Source: Henckelia pumila (lineage: Eukaryota; Streptophyta; Magnoliopsida; Lamiales; Gesneriaceae). Taken from it: a stretch of DNA of 64,000 nucleotides. Shown piece after piece: positions 24,113 to 37,539 of the stretch. Location: positions 8,990,001 to 9,054,000 of the forward strand of contig NC_133121.1 in assembly GCF_033568475.1 (NCBI RefSeq). Reading direction: 5' to 3'. A program made the translations under genes and the position numbers. The first letter of the stretch is position 1. Each line of letters starts with the position of its first letter. The notes beneath the pieces are model-generated. The model ran no database searches. It had not been told where the DNA came from and saw only the letters and a list, made by a program, of their open reading frames with translations.

Positions 24113-26795
24113 TGAAACAACCAAATTTTCTAAAATAACATATGCGGAATTTTTTTTTTTATCCTAAGTAAAATAAATGTACATACATGCCCATACATAT
24201 ATGCACAACAATAAACAGATTTAAAAATAACTTAAATAAAATTCAACATTTTATACTTAAATATCTGAGTCAAACTTAAATAAAATACTGTCAAAACAAT
24301 TAACTTAAAAGTTTGCATGCAATAAATTACTTAATAAAAATAGTATTAAAATTCGCCACTGAAATGACTTAAAAGAAATAAATAAATAACAGGGTTTAAA
24401 AATTCTTAAAAATATTCATAATGACTCAAACAACGGCTGCGGGGGATCACTGCCTGTTTGCTCATACGTCCTCGCCGCCGGTAGGTACTACATCTTCCTC
24501 TACGTACTCACCTGCACCATATAAGTGTAGTGAGCCTAGAGGCTCAACATGCTAACATAACAAGGATTTAAAATAATTTAAATCACTGAAGTACTAATAC
24601 ATAACATATACATGAATGAGCATGCTTAAAATCATGAATCATAACTTAAAATCTTACTTAAACTTGATCTTAAATATAATCATATAATACATACATAAAC
24701 ATTGTTGAGCATAACATTTTTCTAACATCGCACGGTCATATCCATAGTGTAACCTTAAACTTAAAAGGTTCGACTGATCAGTCTATTAAAACCAACGTAC
24801 GCGGCGGTGACGAATCACCTCTTGCTGATAGTAAACTACCCTTAAATTGACAGTAAACTGCCCTTAACATGTGGGGGCTTGTCCCCCTTAAATTGTCACA
24901 CTACTTCAACTTCCAACATAAAATTATTTTTCTTGCTCAACCTTAAACATTAAATCATGCCATAAAATTATTTCATGAATGCATGTACTAAAATATAAAT
25001 GTGTGTCCTTCATATATATTTAATTTAATTTTTATACTAACATATATATACTAAAATAACTTTCATGCATAAAATAATTAAATATATAATTAGGACACAT
25101 GCAATTTCTCATGGTTTGTACTGAACTGCTGGCTCTAACACTCAGGCCCATTTTCTTAAATTCTGGCCCATTAACACTGAGACTGACCCATTAACATACT
25201 TAAGCCCATTAACACATTTCTAAATCCAATAAATCAATTAAAGCCCATTAGCACATACTTGGACCAATAACAACTTAATCTGGCCCAATGGGCCCAAAAG
25301 CCCAAAGACTGGCCCAATAACTTTCATGGGCTCCCAAGGCCATAAAAATTATCGGGCTAACTTAATTTAATTTAATTAAGCCCAATAACAATTAAATTCA
25401 ACCCAAATAATTAAATGAAACCCAATTAAATTTTTGGATTTAATTAGGCCCATTTAACCCTTAATTAAACTTAAAACTTAAAAATAAAAATACCCGAGCC
25501 CGACTCACTTAACCCGGACCCGGACCCAACTAACATAACCCATGACTATCCAGACCCGACCCGGACCCAACAACCCAACCCGGACCTACTCAAAACCCTA
25601 AACCCGATCCCTGCTTCCCTTTTCATCCGGCCGCGAGCAGCAGCCCTTCTAGGGCTGCTGCCGTCCAGCTCCGGCCGCCCCTGGCCGGAGCTCTGCCGCC
25701 CAGATGTGGCCCACGTCTGGGCGGTCCTAACCTGACCAAGGCCCCGACCCTATGCAGCCCACGCACAGAGCACCGAACCCCCTTCCATCAAACCCTAAAC
25801 CTGCGCCCCCAAGCCCGATCCTGCACCAGCACCTACCTGGGTTCGTTTGGCTCGAACCACTCGAGCCACTCGAGTCCAGACCACCCTCACACGACTTAGG
25901 GACCCCTGACCAGCAGCTATACTACCATGGAGGGAGAAAAACGTGAGCTTGAATGAAGAAAGCACATGAACGAGCATCAAGAACAAAACCGTCTCATTTT
26001 TCTGAAAATATATGAACAAATCGATGCATACACAACACACACATAATAATCACTGATATAGTGCGAAAAAGAGGAAGAAAACATGCCTATCACCGACGAT
26101 GAGAGCTAGAATGCGTAGGCGACGATTTCGGGACGACGACAACCACTTGAAGCTTCAACAAAAATCGGCTATGGTGACTTAGGGCCTGCTGGCCGATTGG
26201 GAAGGTGATGGAGGCGGCTGTGGGCGCTTAGGGTGAGTAGAAGATGGAATGAGCGTGTGATAGGGGATTTGGGCGATGGTTTGGGTAGTTTAGGATAATA
26301 ATTTTGGAAAAATAGATAATCTAGGAGATAATAACATAATTACAAAGGTTCCTAAGTTTTTAAAATATTGATAACTTAAATAAAATATCACAAATCTCGA
26401 AATATTAAATTAGGGGATTTTTTTAAAGATAATAAAAAGTCAATAACATGGCTTAATTTGAGTAAAAACGGACTCCTAAAGTTATATAAAATTAAATACT
26501 GATAATTTTGTGGGCATAAAACTCAAAATTATATTTTTGGGCTCTAAAAAGACTCATAAAATAATTTGGGTAGAAATTTGTCATCTCGTCCGTCCACGGT
26601 CCCGTCTACGCGATAAAATAACTAAATTTCCATAAATCATGAAAAATCTCTAATTATGGGTTAAATGCTTAAAAATAACTTAAAACATGCACGAATAATT
26701 TCACATAATTATTTAACCCATAATCTAAAATTCTAAATAAATAAAATCCCTAATTATGCATGCGAATTTACGTACTAAAAATACTGGGTGCTACA
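24113..26795 (-). repeat. 3' LTR of the Tekay-like element
   Basis: It begins TGAAACAACCAAATTTTC and ends GGGTGCTACA on the plus strand, the same as the partner at 31643-34315. A GC-rich central part (about 25480-25920) contains many ACCCGACCC-like motifs, and short open frames in it are chance. A related but more diverged solo copy lies at 47044-49654. Confidence 0.93.
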
Positions 26796-26796
26796 A

Positions 26797-26820
26797 TTCT
26801 CCCCCCCCCCCCCCCCCCCC
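26797..26820 (-). other. Polypurine tract with G20 run
   Basis: On the element's coding strand this is a run of 20 G residues followed by AGAA, directly before the 3' LTR, where the plus-strand primer of an LTR element is expected. The length of the run is unusual and may be uncertain in the assembly. Confidence 0.7.
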
Positions 26821-26853
26821 TTAATTTGAATTTCGTCCTCGAAATTAGAGTAC

Positions 26854-29800
26854 TTACTCGAATAACTCCGGGTAGCGAGTCCTCATGTCTGCCTCGGTCT
26901 CCCAAGTGGCTTCCTTCTCGAAATGATTCTGCCACTGGACTTTGACCATCGGTATGACCCGCGTCCTCAATCTCCGCTCCTCTCTGGCTAAGATCTGAAC
27001 AGGCCTCTCCTCAAATACTAGATCCGGTGCTAACTGCAGAGTTTCGAAATCTAGTACATGCGCCGGATTCGAGACGTATCTCCGTAGAATGGATACATGG
27101 AAAACGTTGTGCACTGCCGCAAGCCCTGGTGGCAAAGCCAAACGGTAGGCCAACGTGCCAACTCTCTCCAAGATCTCAAATGGCCCAATATATCTCGGAT
27201 TCAACTTGCCTCTGCGTCCAAATCTCATCACCCCTTTCATAGGTGATACTTTCAGAAACACATGATCACCCACTGCAAACTCAAGATCTCGTCACCGAGT
27301 ATCAGCATAACTCTTCTGACGACTCTGAGCTGTCCTCATACGATTCCGAATCTGAATCACAATGTCTGCAATCTGCTGTACAATCTCGGGACCCAATAGA
27401 ATCCTCTCTCCAACCTCATCCCAATGAATAGGAGATCTTCATCTCCTCCCATACAAAGCTGCATAAGGAGCCATACCTATAGACGCCTAAAAGCTGTTGT
27501 TATAGGTAAACTCCACTAATGGCAATCTCGTCTCCCATGAGCCCTGAAAATCGATGACACAGGATCTCAGTAAGTCCTCAAGAATCTGTATCACCCTCTC
27601 AGACTGACCATCTGTCTGGGGATGAAAAGCTGTGCTGAACAGTAGTCGAGTCCCCAATGCTGACGTAAATTTCGGATCTCTGTCTGACACAATCGACACT
27701 GGTATGCCATGTAGTCTAACAATCTCCTTGATGTAAAACTCTGCATACTGTGTCAATGAGTAAGTAGTCCTCACTGGAAAGAAATGTGCTGACTTGGTGA
27801 GTCTATCCACGATCACCCAAATAGCCGTGCAACCTCTGGCACTCCTCGGTAAACCAACTACAAAGTCCATCGTAATGTTTTCCCATTTCCATTTCGGAAT
27901 AGGAAGAGGTCTAAGAAGTCCTGCTGGACGCTGATGCTCTGCCTTGACCTGCTGACAAGTCAAGCACTCTGACACAACTCTCCCGATGTCTCTCTTCATC
28001 CCGGGCCACCAATACAATAGCTGTAAATCTCGGTACATCTTCGTACTTTCGGGGTGAATGGAGTACGGAGATGTGTGAGCCTCTGCTAAAATCTCAGCTC
28101 TCAACTGATCGACGTTCAGTAACCACATCCTACCACAGTACTGAACAATGCCATCCACAACTGTATAAAGAAGACCACCCTTGGCCTCATCTCTCTGCCT
28201 ACAACGCTGTAACTCCTCATCAGTAGGCTGTCCATCTCTGATCCGATCTCGTAGAATCGGCTGCACCGTTAACACTGACAAGCTCGGTGCATGACCACTC
28301 GAGTAAAACTCCAAATCAAACCTCTGAATCTCGCTCTGCAGTGGTAACTGCACTGTCAAACACGATGCTATTGACGACTTCCGACTCAAAGCATCGGCCA
28401 CTACATTAGCTTTACCTGGATGGTAGCTAATGTCACAGTCGTAATCCTTCACCAACTCCAACCATCTCTGTTGCCTCATGTTCAACTCCTTCTGAGTGAA
28501 GAAGTACTTGAGGCTCTTATGATCAGTGAAAATCTTGCACTTCTCGCCATACAGATAGTGCCTCCAGATTTTCAAAGCGAAGACCACTACTGCTAACTCC
28601 AAGTCATGTGTCGGGTAGTTCTGCTCATGAATCTTCAACTGCCTCGACGCATAAGCAATAACCTTACCACACTGCATAAGTACTGCGCCTAACCCTAGCT
28701 TAGACGCATCGGTGTATACCACTAACTCCTTGTGTGGTACTGTCATCGCTAAAATCGGTGCGGTAGTGAGTGCTTACTTCAGCTGATCGAAGCTCATCTG
28801 ACAGTCTGAACTCCAAATAAACTTCGCATTCTTCTTGGTTAAGGAAGTCAAGGGTACTGCAATAGAGGAAAAACCCTTGATGAACTTCCTATAATATCCT
28901 GCCAAACCCAAGAAACTGCGAATCTCCTAAGCATTCCTCGGAATACCCCATTTCTGCACTGCCTCAACCTTCGACTGATCCACTGCAATCCCATCTCCCG
29001 AAATAATGTGGCCAAGAAATGCCACTTGCTCAAGCCAAAACTCGCACTTGCTGAACTTGGTATACAAACGCTGCTCCCTCAAAGTCTGCAAGGCTGTCTG
29101 TAGATGCTGCCTATGCTCCTCAATGCTCCTAGAGTAGATCAAGATATCATCAATGAAGACTATGATGAATTGATCACGATACGGCTGAAATACCCGGTTC
29201 ATGAGATCCATGAAAACCGCTGGAGCATTGGTCAGCCCAAATGGCATTACTAAGAACTCGTAATGCCCATAACGTGTCCGGAAAGCAGTCTTGGACACAT
29301 CTGCATCCCTAACTCGCAGCTGATGATATCCAGATCGCAGGTCAATCTTGGAGAACACCGAAGCTCCCTACAACTGATCAAATAAGTCCTCTATCCTCGG
29401 CAGTGGGTACTTATTCTTCACTGTGACCCTGTTGAGCTCTCGATAATCGATGCACAGTCTCATACTGCCATCCTTCTTCTTCACAAATAACACTGGAGCT
29501 CCCCATGGAGAAAAGCTAGGACGAACAAAGCCTTTCTCTAATAACTCCTGAATCTGTTCCTTCAACTCTTTCATCTCGATAGGAGCAAGTCGGTACGGTG
29601 CCTTTGAGATAGGCACGGTGTCTGGCACTAAGTCGATACTGAACTCCACATCTCTCACTGGTGGAATTCCCGCAACATCCTCTGAAAAGACGTCCGAAAA
29701 GTCACAAACCACTTCTATCTCTGATAATGATCTGCTAGATGGTTCTGAGGCCGTGACAATACTCGCTAGAAAACCTCGGCAACCCCATCTCAACAGCTTT

Positions 29801-31450
29801 CTCGTCTGAATATAAGATATCACATGAGGAATATCACTGCTCTGAGATGCATGGAAAGTAAACGGGTCGCCTTCCGACGGTTTCACTGACACTGTTCTTT
29901 GACTTCGAAAATCAATCGAAGCTCCATTGACTGTCAACCAGTCCATACCCAATATCAAATCAAATCCGCTCAACGGCAAAACCACAACATCTGCACGAAT
30001 AGAGTGCCCCTGCAGCTCCAACTCCAGCTCTCGGATGACACTAGAGGTAGTAATAATCTGTCCTGACGGCATAGTGACATCATAACCATTGTCGGCAATC
30101 TCAGGGGAAATGCCTATCCGTCTGATAAACTCCAGGGAGATAAACGAATGCGTAGCCCCTGAATCTAGCAACGCAAACGTGGAGTTGCCTCCAACTAGAA
30201 TTCTCCCTGCACGCAGAAGAATCCCAACAATTTCATACCACTACTAAACTTTCCCCCAAAGATGAGTCACTAATAACCCTTAATTCTAATCACAAGTAAA
30301 ACATGCTTCTTATTTTAGAATGCAGATAGGTAACCCAAATAACAAATTATTCCACAACAAAAATCGAAAAAATATTACCCAAAAGAAGAAATCATAAAAT
30401 GCTAGGGGTAAGATATACCGGTGATCAAGGAGGTATCTGGGTCTGCCTCCTCAGCCTGCATCACGAACACTCTCCCTGTAGTGTTCTTCTTCCTCGGGCA
30501 ATTGGCCATCTGGTGCCCTGGCTCTTTACAATGAAAACAAATGCCTGCTCCTAGAAGACATGGTCCCGGATGCATCTTTTGGCACTTCGGGCAAGTAGGA
30601 TGTCCTCCAGTATTAGGGGCCCCGCCCCTAGGCTGCTGTCTCTGCTGCTGTGGCTTCTGCTGGTTCGGGCCCTTAGACGGCCCAGTAAACTGCTTCTTCG
30701 CAGGAGGCTGCGAAGATGGTCGCTGATACCCAGACTGAAACGGCCTCTTACTCTGCTGCTCCATCTGGATCTCTCTCCTACCCTCCTCAGAACGCAAGGC
30801 TCTACTGACTGCAGCCTCATAAGTAGGGACGTCCGCCATGCGAACGTCATGCTTGATTTCTGCCCTGAGCCCCTCAATAAACTGTCTCATCTTCTCAGGT
30901 GCACTGTCAGCAATCAATGGCACAAGGTGACAGCCCCTCTCGAACTGTCGGATGTACTCCACAACGGTCTTGTCCCCCTGTCGGAGACTCATGAACTCTC
31001 GGATCAAGCGGCTGCGCACGTCCTCAGTGAAATACTTGGAGTAAAACATCCTCCGGAAGTCTGCCCAAAGCATAGTAGTCAGATTCACTCCTCGTGATGC
31101 ACTCTCCCACCATAAGTCTGCATCACCCTTCAGCATGTACACTGCGCACCTCACCTTGTCCGCATCAGTCAACCCCATATAAGCAAAGATGCTCTCCAAA
31201 GAACGGATCCACCCCTCAGCAACGAGTGGATCTGTGGCATTGTGAACTCCTTCGGTCCCTTCTTCTGGAACCTCTCCGCCACGTCCTCATCATGGGAAAG
31301 TCTCGGACGCACCACCTGCTGCTCCAACAGAGTAGTAATCCCAGCCATCATGTTTGCATTGGCTTGCTCCAATGCTGAAAGAGGGTTCTGCGGTGGTGGG
31401 GATCCCTCACGCCTGTTAACTGGTCTTGGAGGCATTCTGCACCACCACAT
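26854..31450 (-). pseudogene. gag-pol region of the Tekay-like element
   Basis: Domains in order on the minus strand are as follows. Gag (about 31450-30400) includes a CCHC knuckle, CFHCKEPGHQMANC. An aspartic protease follows (about 30170-29950, [11 protein letters not shown]). Reverse transcriptase (about 29650-28930) has [18 protein letters not shown] and the catalytic [11 protein letters not shown]. RNase H (about 28750-28400) has [11 protein letters not shown]. Integrase (about 28080-27490) has [29 protein letters not shown] and [11 protein letters not shown]. The C-terminal chromodomain-type tail (about 27270-26860) has HNVFHVSILRRYV. All catalytic motifs are readable; the region is broken at a few points. 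Confidence 0.93.
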
Positions 31451-31629
31451 ATTTCTTTACGTAAATCGCCATGCATAACTAAGTACTTAAAAAAAAAATT
31501 TTTGCTAATATAAATACTTAAGTCTTAAACATGCTACTACTAAATCATACTAAAAGCAATTAAAACTTACAGACCGGTAGCGTGGATTTTTGAAGTCGCA
31601 TAGTAGTGATGACCCCACCAAGAACACGT

Positions 31630-31640
31630 CTCTGATACCA
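31630..31640 (-). other. Primer-binding site, initiator tRNA-Met
   Basis: On the element strand TGGTATCAGAG starts two bases after the 5' LTR. This matches the 3' end of plant initiator tRNA-Met, the usual primer of Tekay and many Copia elements. Confidence 0.85.
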
Positions 31641-31642
31641 AT

Positions 31643-34315
31643 TGAAACAACCAAATTTTCTAAAATAACATATGCGGAAATTTTTTTTTTATCCTATGTA
31701 AAATAAATGTACATACATGCCCATACATATATGCACAACAATAAACAGATTTAAAAATAACTTAAATAAAATGCAACATTTTATACTTAAATATCTGAGT
31801 CAAACTTAAATAAAATACTGTCAAAACAATTAACTTAAAAGTTTGCATGCAATAAATTACTTAATAAAAATAGTATTAAAATTCGCCACTGAAATGACTT
31901 AAAAGAAATAAATAAATAACAGGGTTTAAAAATACTTAAAAATATTCATAATGACTCAAACGACGGCTGCGGGGGATCACTGCCTGTCTGCTCATACGTC
32001 CTCGCCGCCGGTAGGTACTACATCTTCCTCTACGTACTCACCTGCACCATATAAGTATAGTGAGCCTAGAGGCCCAACATGCTAACATAACAAGGATTTA
32101 AAATAATTTAAATCACTGAAGTACTAATACATAACATATACATGAATGGGCATGCTTAAAAATCATGAATCATAACTTAAAATCTTACTTAAACTTGATC
32201 TTAAATATAATCATATAATACATACATAAACATTGTTGAGCATAACATTTTTCTAACATCGCACGGTCATATCCATAGTGTAACCTTAAACTTAAAAGGT
32301 TCGACTGATCAGTCTCTTAAAACCAACGTACGCGGAGGTGACGAATCACCTCTTGCTAGTAGTAAACTACCCTTAAATTGACAGTAAACTGCCCTTAACA
32401 TGTGGGGGCTTGTCCCCCTTAAATTGTCACACTACTTCAACTTCCAACATAAAATTATTTTTCTTGCTCAACCTTAAACATTAAATCATGCCATAAAATT
32501 ATTTCATGAATGCATGTACTAAAATATAAATGTGTGTCCTTCATATATATTTAATTTAATTTTTATACTAACATATATATACTAAAATAACTTTTATGAA
32601 TAAAATAATTAAATATATAATTAGGGCACATGCAATTTCTCATGGTTTGTACTGAACTGCTGGCTCTAACACTCAGGCCAATTTTCTTAAATTCTGGCCC
32701 ATTAACACTGAGACTGATCCATTAACATACTTAAGCCCATTAACACATTTCTAAACCCAATAAATCAATTAAAGCCCATTAGCACATACCCAAACCAATA
32801 ACAACTTAATCTGGCCCAATGGGCCCAAAAGCCCAAAGACTGGCCCAATAACTTTCATGGGCTCCCAAGCCCATAAAAATTATCGGGCTAACTTAATTTA
32901 ATTTAATTAAGCCCAATAACAATTAAATTCAACCCAAATAATTAAATGAAACCCAATTAAATTTTTGGATTTAATTAGGCCCATTTAACCCTTAATTAAA
33001 CTTAAAACTTAAAAATAAAAATATCCGAGCCCGACTCACTTAACCCGAACCCGGACCCAACTAACATAACCCATGACTATCCAGACCCGACCCGAACCCA
33101 CTCAAAACCCTAAACCCGATCCCTACTTCCCTTTTCATGCGGCCGCGAGCAGCAGCCCTTCTAGGGCTGCTGCCGCCTAGCTCTGGCCGCCCCTGACCGG
33201 AGCTCTGCCGCCCAGACGTGGCCCACGTCTGGGCGGTCCTAACCTGACCAAGGCCCCGACCCTATGCAGCCCACGCACAGAGCACCGAACCCCCTTCCAT
33301 CAAACCCTAAACCTGCGACCCCAAGCCCGATCCTGCACCAGCACCTACCTGGGCTTGTTTGGCTCGAACCACTCGAGCCACTTGAGTCCAGACCACCCTC
33401 ACACGACTTAGGGACCCCTGACCAGCAGCTATACTACCATGGAGGGAGAAAAACGTGAGCTTGAATGAAGAAAGCACATGAACGAGCATCAAGAACAAAA
33501 CCGTCTCATTTTTCTGAAAATCTATGAACAAATCGATGCATACACAACACACACATAATAATCACTGATATAGTGCGAAAAAGAGGAAGAAAACATGTCT
33601 ATCACCGACGATGAGAGCTAGAATGCGTAGGCGACGATTCCGGGACGACGGGACGACGACAACCACTTGAAGCTTCAACAAAAATCGGCTATGGTGACTT
33701 AGGGCCTACTGACCAATTGGGAAGGTGATGGAGGCGGCTGTGGGCGCTTAGGGTGAGTAGAAGATGGAATGAGCGTGTGATAGGGGATTTGGGCGATGGT
33801 TTGGGTAGTTTAGGATAATAATTTTGGAAAAATAGATAATCTAGGAGATAATAACATAATTACAAAGGTTCCTAAGTTTTTAAAATATTGATAACTTAAA
33901 TAAAATATCACAAATCTCGAAATATTAAATTAGGGGATTTTTTTAAAGATAATAAAAAGTCAATAACATGGCTTAATTTGGGTAAAAACGGACTCCTAAA
34001 GTTATATAAAATTAAATACTGATAATTTTGAGGGCATAAAACTCAAAATAATATTTTTGGGCTCTAAAAAGACTCATAAAATAATTTGGGTAGAAAGTTG
34101 TCATCTCGTCCGTCCACGGTCCCGTCTACGCGATAAAATAACTAAATTTCCATAAATCATGAAAAATCTCTAATTATGGGTTAAATGCTTAAAAATAACT
34201 TAAAACATGCACGAATAATTTCACATAATTATTTAACCCATAATCTAAAATTCTAAATAAATAAAATCCCTAATTATGCATGCGAATTTACGTACTAAAA
34301 ATACTGGGTGCTACA
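31643..34315 (-). repeat. 5' LTR of the Tekay-like element
   Basis: This is the partner of 24113-26795, with the same ends and about 98% identity by eye, including the GC-rich middle. It is followed by the target duplication ATATG. Confidence 0.93.
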
Positions 34316-35495
34316 ATATGTATATATATCGTGACCATTAAAGTTATTAAATAAAATGTAGAGTGATGATAAATTTTGTGTTTCTGATTAGATTGATACT
34401 TAAATTAAATTATGATTGATAATTTTTCGTTGTTGAGAGCATTATTGTTTTCATTCTATATTTTGTTGTAGCCAATAAATTATTACCGATTTGTTTGATT
34501 TATAGTAAATTCATTCATAATTTCAATTTCTAAAATAAAATATAACTTAACGTGTTATTAATTTCATCCCGCCAAAGTGAAAATGAGTTAAATTTTGAAT
34601 ATAAGAAAATACACAACTCAAGTATTGAATTAAAATTGATATAATATATATATATATACCATTAAAGTGATTAAATAAAATTTAGAGTGATGATAAATTT
34701 TGTGTTTTTTTATATCTAACCACATTTTTTAGTAATTATAGTTATTTATTGAAATGCAATTAAAGAAGCAATTATGTTTTTAATTAATACAAAGCATAAT
34801 ACGGTGTAAAATGATACAATGTCATTAAATAGATGAACATATAAAAAATAAATATATAATGTAATATTTAAATAAATATTATAAAATAATAAAATATATA
34901 ATTACAATTTATAAATTCAGATAAGATCTTGATAAAAAATTTGCAGATCAATTCAAAAAATTTCGAATTTTATGAATTCAAAATTGTAGAAGAAATCTTT
35001 TGATCTTACGTAATTTTTTTTCCTCAAAATCTGCTTGCTCTTAAGATAGATTAAGACCTTTGCTCTTATCAATTTATGCGTAATTTTTCATAGAAAATTT
35101 TTTAAATTTTTTATTATCTCTAAAAAAATTATTTAATATATTAAAAATTTTTATTTGTGGATATACTATTATTTGGTTTTTAACATTGCTAAAAATATTA
35201 TTTTGATAATATTTTAGCTTTTCTTTTGTTATCTAAACGTTTTTTAACTTTGGTAATTACATATTTTTATTATATAATACATATTTAATTTAAGGTTTTA
35301 AAATGTTGAAATATATCAATTATTATATTCTATTATTATTTTTTAATATAATAATAGTACTCCGATTCGCCTGTCCGGTTGAACCGGTTGAACCGTTTTT
35401 ATGGTTTACCGGTTTGATTACGATTTGGTTATGAAAACATTGATATCTAGTACATCATATATATATATATGATGTGTCAAACATATTATACAAAT
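34316..35495 (-). other. Helitron intron-like AT-rich sequence
   Basis: No exon is recognisable. Two segments are repeated elsewhere: 34325-34385 recurs near 34650-34705, and 34840-34995 recurs at about 36110-36270. A short GGTTGAACCGGTTGAACCG stretch near 35380 resembles motifs found in some MITEs but has no delimitable ends. Confidence 0.4.
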
Positions 35496-37458
35496 TTAAT
35501 ATCGATTAATATAATATATGTTTGAAATACCTTGAGGAGCATAATTTGTGGGTTGTTGACATGTTCTTGTACTTTTACGAACAAAATTTGATGTTAAACT
35601 CTGATATGGTATTGGTTGTACGTGACACATTAATTGCTGAAGCATGGTGTCATCAATACCTTGTATGAAAAACAAATTTAAAACATTATTCATAAAAAAT
35701 TTGAGGAACATAATTGTTGGAATTGTAACTATATTTTGTGATATATGTTTAAAAAAATAAAATTTAGGAATTTTTTTTAACAATGTAAATTTATGTATGT
35801 TAATCTGTTTGTAATAAAAAACCACGTGTTTTTTAGTAATTAAATTTATTTATTGAAATGCAATTAAAGAAGCAATAATTTTTTAATTAATTAAAAATTA
35901 ATACGTTGTAAAATTATACGATGTGATTAAATAAATGAACATATTAAAATAAATGTAATTTTATCTTTAAATAAATGTATAAATAAATTAATAAGAAATA
36001 AAATTACAATTTGTAAATGCATATAAGATTGTTATAAAAATATCGACGTGAACATATATATCGTGATACACCGAATATCTCTAATACGTTGTACAATGAT
36101 ACAATGTGATTAAATAAATGAAAATATAAAAAATAAATATATAATGTTATATTTAAATAAAAAGTATAAAATATTAAAATAAAAAATTACAATTTATAAA
36201 TGCAGATAAGATTGTTATAAAAAATTTCAAATCAATTCAAATTTTTTCGAATTTTATGAATTCAAAATTGTATAAGAAATATTAAGTTATGTATAGTATG
36301 TCATATGTGATGTGTCAAACATAATATACAAAATTTACTATCGATTAATATAATGTATGTTTGAAATACCTTGAGGATCATAATTTGTGCTTGTACTTTC
36401 ACGGAGAAAATTTGATGTTAAGCTCTGATAAGGTATCGATTGTACGTGATACATTTGTTGAATCATGGTGTCATCAGTGCCTTATATGAAAAACATATTT
36501 AAAGAATTATTCAAAAAGATTTTTATATATTTTTAAATAAAAAATAAATATATAATTTGTAGATATTTTTAAAAGAAAATATAAAATTATGTTTAAAAGT
36601 ATTTTCAATCTACATGTCACCTAAATTATAAATGAACACATTTATAAATTAGAAATAGGAATCAGTTTGAGAATTACGAATATATATATTTTTAAATAAA
36701 ATACCATATAATTAGATATGGTCAAAGACATAAATTTAGACTTTGAACGTATTAATTTAATCAAATAAAAAATCACTAATCTTTATAACAAATAAGATTT
36801 TATAAAAAATTTCCAGATTGCTACGATTTTGAAATATTGACAAAAAAATTCCATATTGCTACGAAATTGTAATAATATACAATTTTAAACTGCATTATAT
36901 AATGCAATGTTTGTAAAATAAATATTCTAAAATGTTTTGCACAAATCTTTCACCTTCGTGAGAAGTTGTAGAAGGTCGGGTCCTCCTCCGATAAGTCTCT
37001 CTTCTTTGTGCAAAATATGTAATCCTTTCATCATTAGTCATTGTGTGTCGTCTTTGCCTTTCTAAAAGCCTTCGTTATTCACGTCGTCGAGAAACGTCAT
37101 TTTCTCCTTCTGTTTGATTATAATGTTATCGAATGATAATAGAAACCAAAATAAATACCAAAAACAATGATTAATAAATGACTCGAAATATTTGTTTAAA
37201 TTTGTATATAGTGAAGTCGATACCGAACGAATTGGGAGTAACATTAGAGACATGCAAGACTGATTCAGGTGGAGATGTTATGCGCTCATTCCCATATCTT
37301 CGTTGGTGGTAATTTGACCGGTGCCGTGAAAGAAGTTCTTCTCGTCGTTCTTCTGTCATTGATTGTCTTCTTAATCGTTGAAGCGCCGTGTTTAATTGAC
37401 GTCTACGATTGTCGCTCGGATTACCAGGATCAATAATGCGTGGGGGAGAAGAAGCCAT
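35496..37458 (-). pseudogene. N-terminal exons of the Helitron Rep/helicase gene, with an internal duplication
   Basis: The first exon-like piece (37458-37195) starts MASSPPRIIDPGNPSDNRRR and contains QSMTEERREELLSRHR, the arginine-rich start typical of plant Helitron proteins. A related piece at about 37110-36925 contains HTMTNDERITYFAQRRETYR. Two copies of another exon follow: 36485-36360 (VQSIPYQSLTSNF) and 35660-35515 (VQPIPYQSLTSNF). Each begins after a DDTM sequence and ends in PQGIS before a splice-like AG/GT. The duplicated block also includes flanking intron. The Rep core lies farther on, beyond the Gypsy insertion. The family assignment is by style and context. Confidence 0.6.
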
Positions 37459-37539
37459 TAAAGCTATAATGACATATATTCAGTTGATGAGAAAAAAAAT
37501 CAAGCATGATTAAAATTATCAAAACTCAAAAGAAATAAC

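Larger units (their letters stand above)
24113..34315 (-). mobile_element. Full-length Ty3/Gypsy element, Tekay/Del-like, 10.2 kb
   Basis: Two ~2.68-kb LTRs in direct orientation bound an internal region with gag, protease, reverse transcriptase, RNase H, integrase and a chromodomain-type tail, all on the minus strand. The 5-bp duplication ATATG flanks it exactly (24108-24112 and 34316-34320). A primer-binding site for initiator tRNA-Met lies beside the right (5') LTR and a polypurine tract beside the left (3') LTR. The LTRs agree at about 98% by eye, so the insertion is fairly recent. The coding region has a few breaks. It is inserted into the Rep/helicase Helitron, between its N-terminal exons and its Rep core. 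Confidence 0.95.
12472..37460 (-). mobile_element. Decayed Rep/helicase Helitron, split by two nested insertions
   Basis: Helitrons move by rolling-circle replication using one protein with an HUH Rep nuclease and a PIF1-type helicase. On the minus strand this region carries N-terminal exons (37458 down to 35496), the Rep half (23925-21749) and the helicase half (21773-19699). A complete Gypsy element interrupts it at 24113-34315. A possible 3' end is the CTAG at 12475-12472 on the minus strand, just after a GC-rich stretch (CGCGCGTTGCGTCGGTCG), inside AT-rich DNA. If that is right, the Mutator-like composite at 12796-18578 is also nested within the Helitron and the original length was about 9 kb. 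The base after CTAG is A rather than T, so this end is tentative. The 5' TC end was not found. Confidence 0.6.

Noticed and set aside
25752-25946. Proline-rich open frame, also present at 33264-33458
   Set aside because: It is in the GC-rich middle of the Tekay-like LTRs and appears twice only because the LTRs are duplicated.
35340-35440. Separate MITE with GGTTGAACCGG motifs
   Set aside because: I could not find matching inverted ends or a target duplication.
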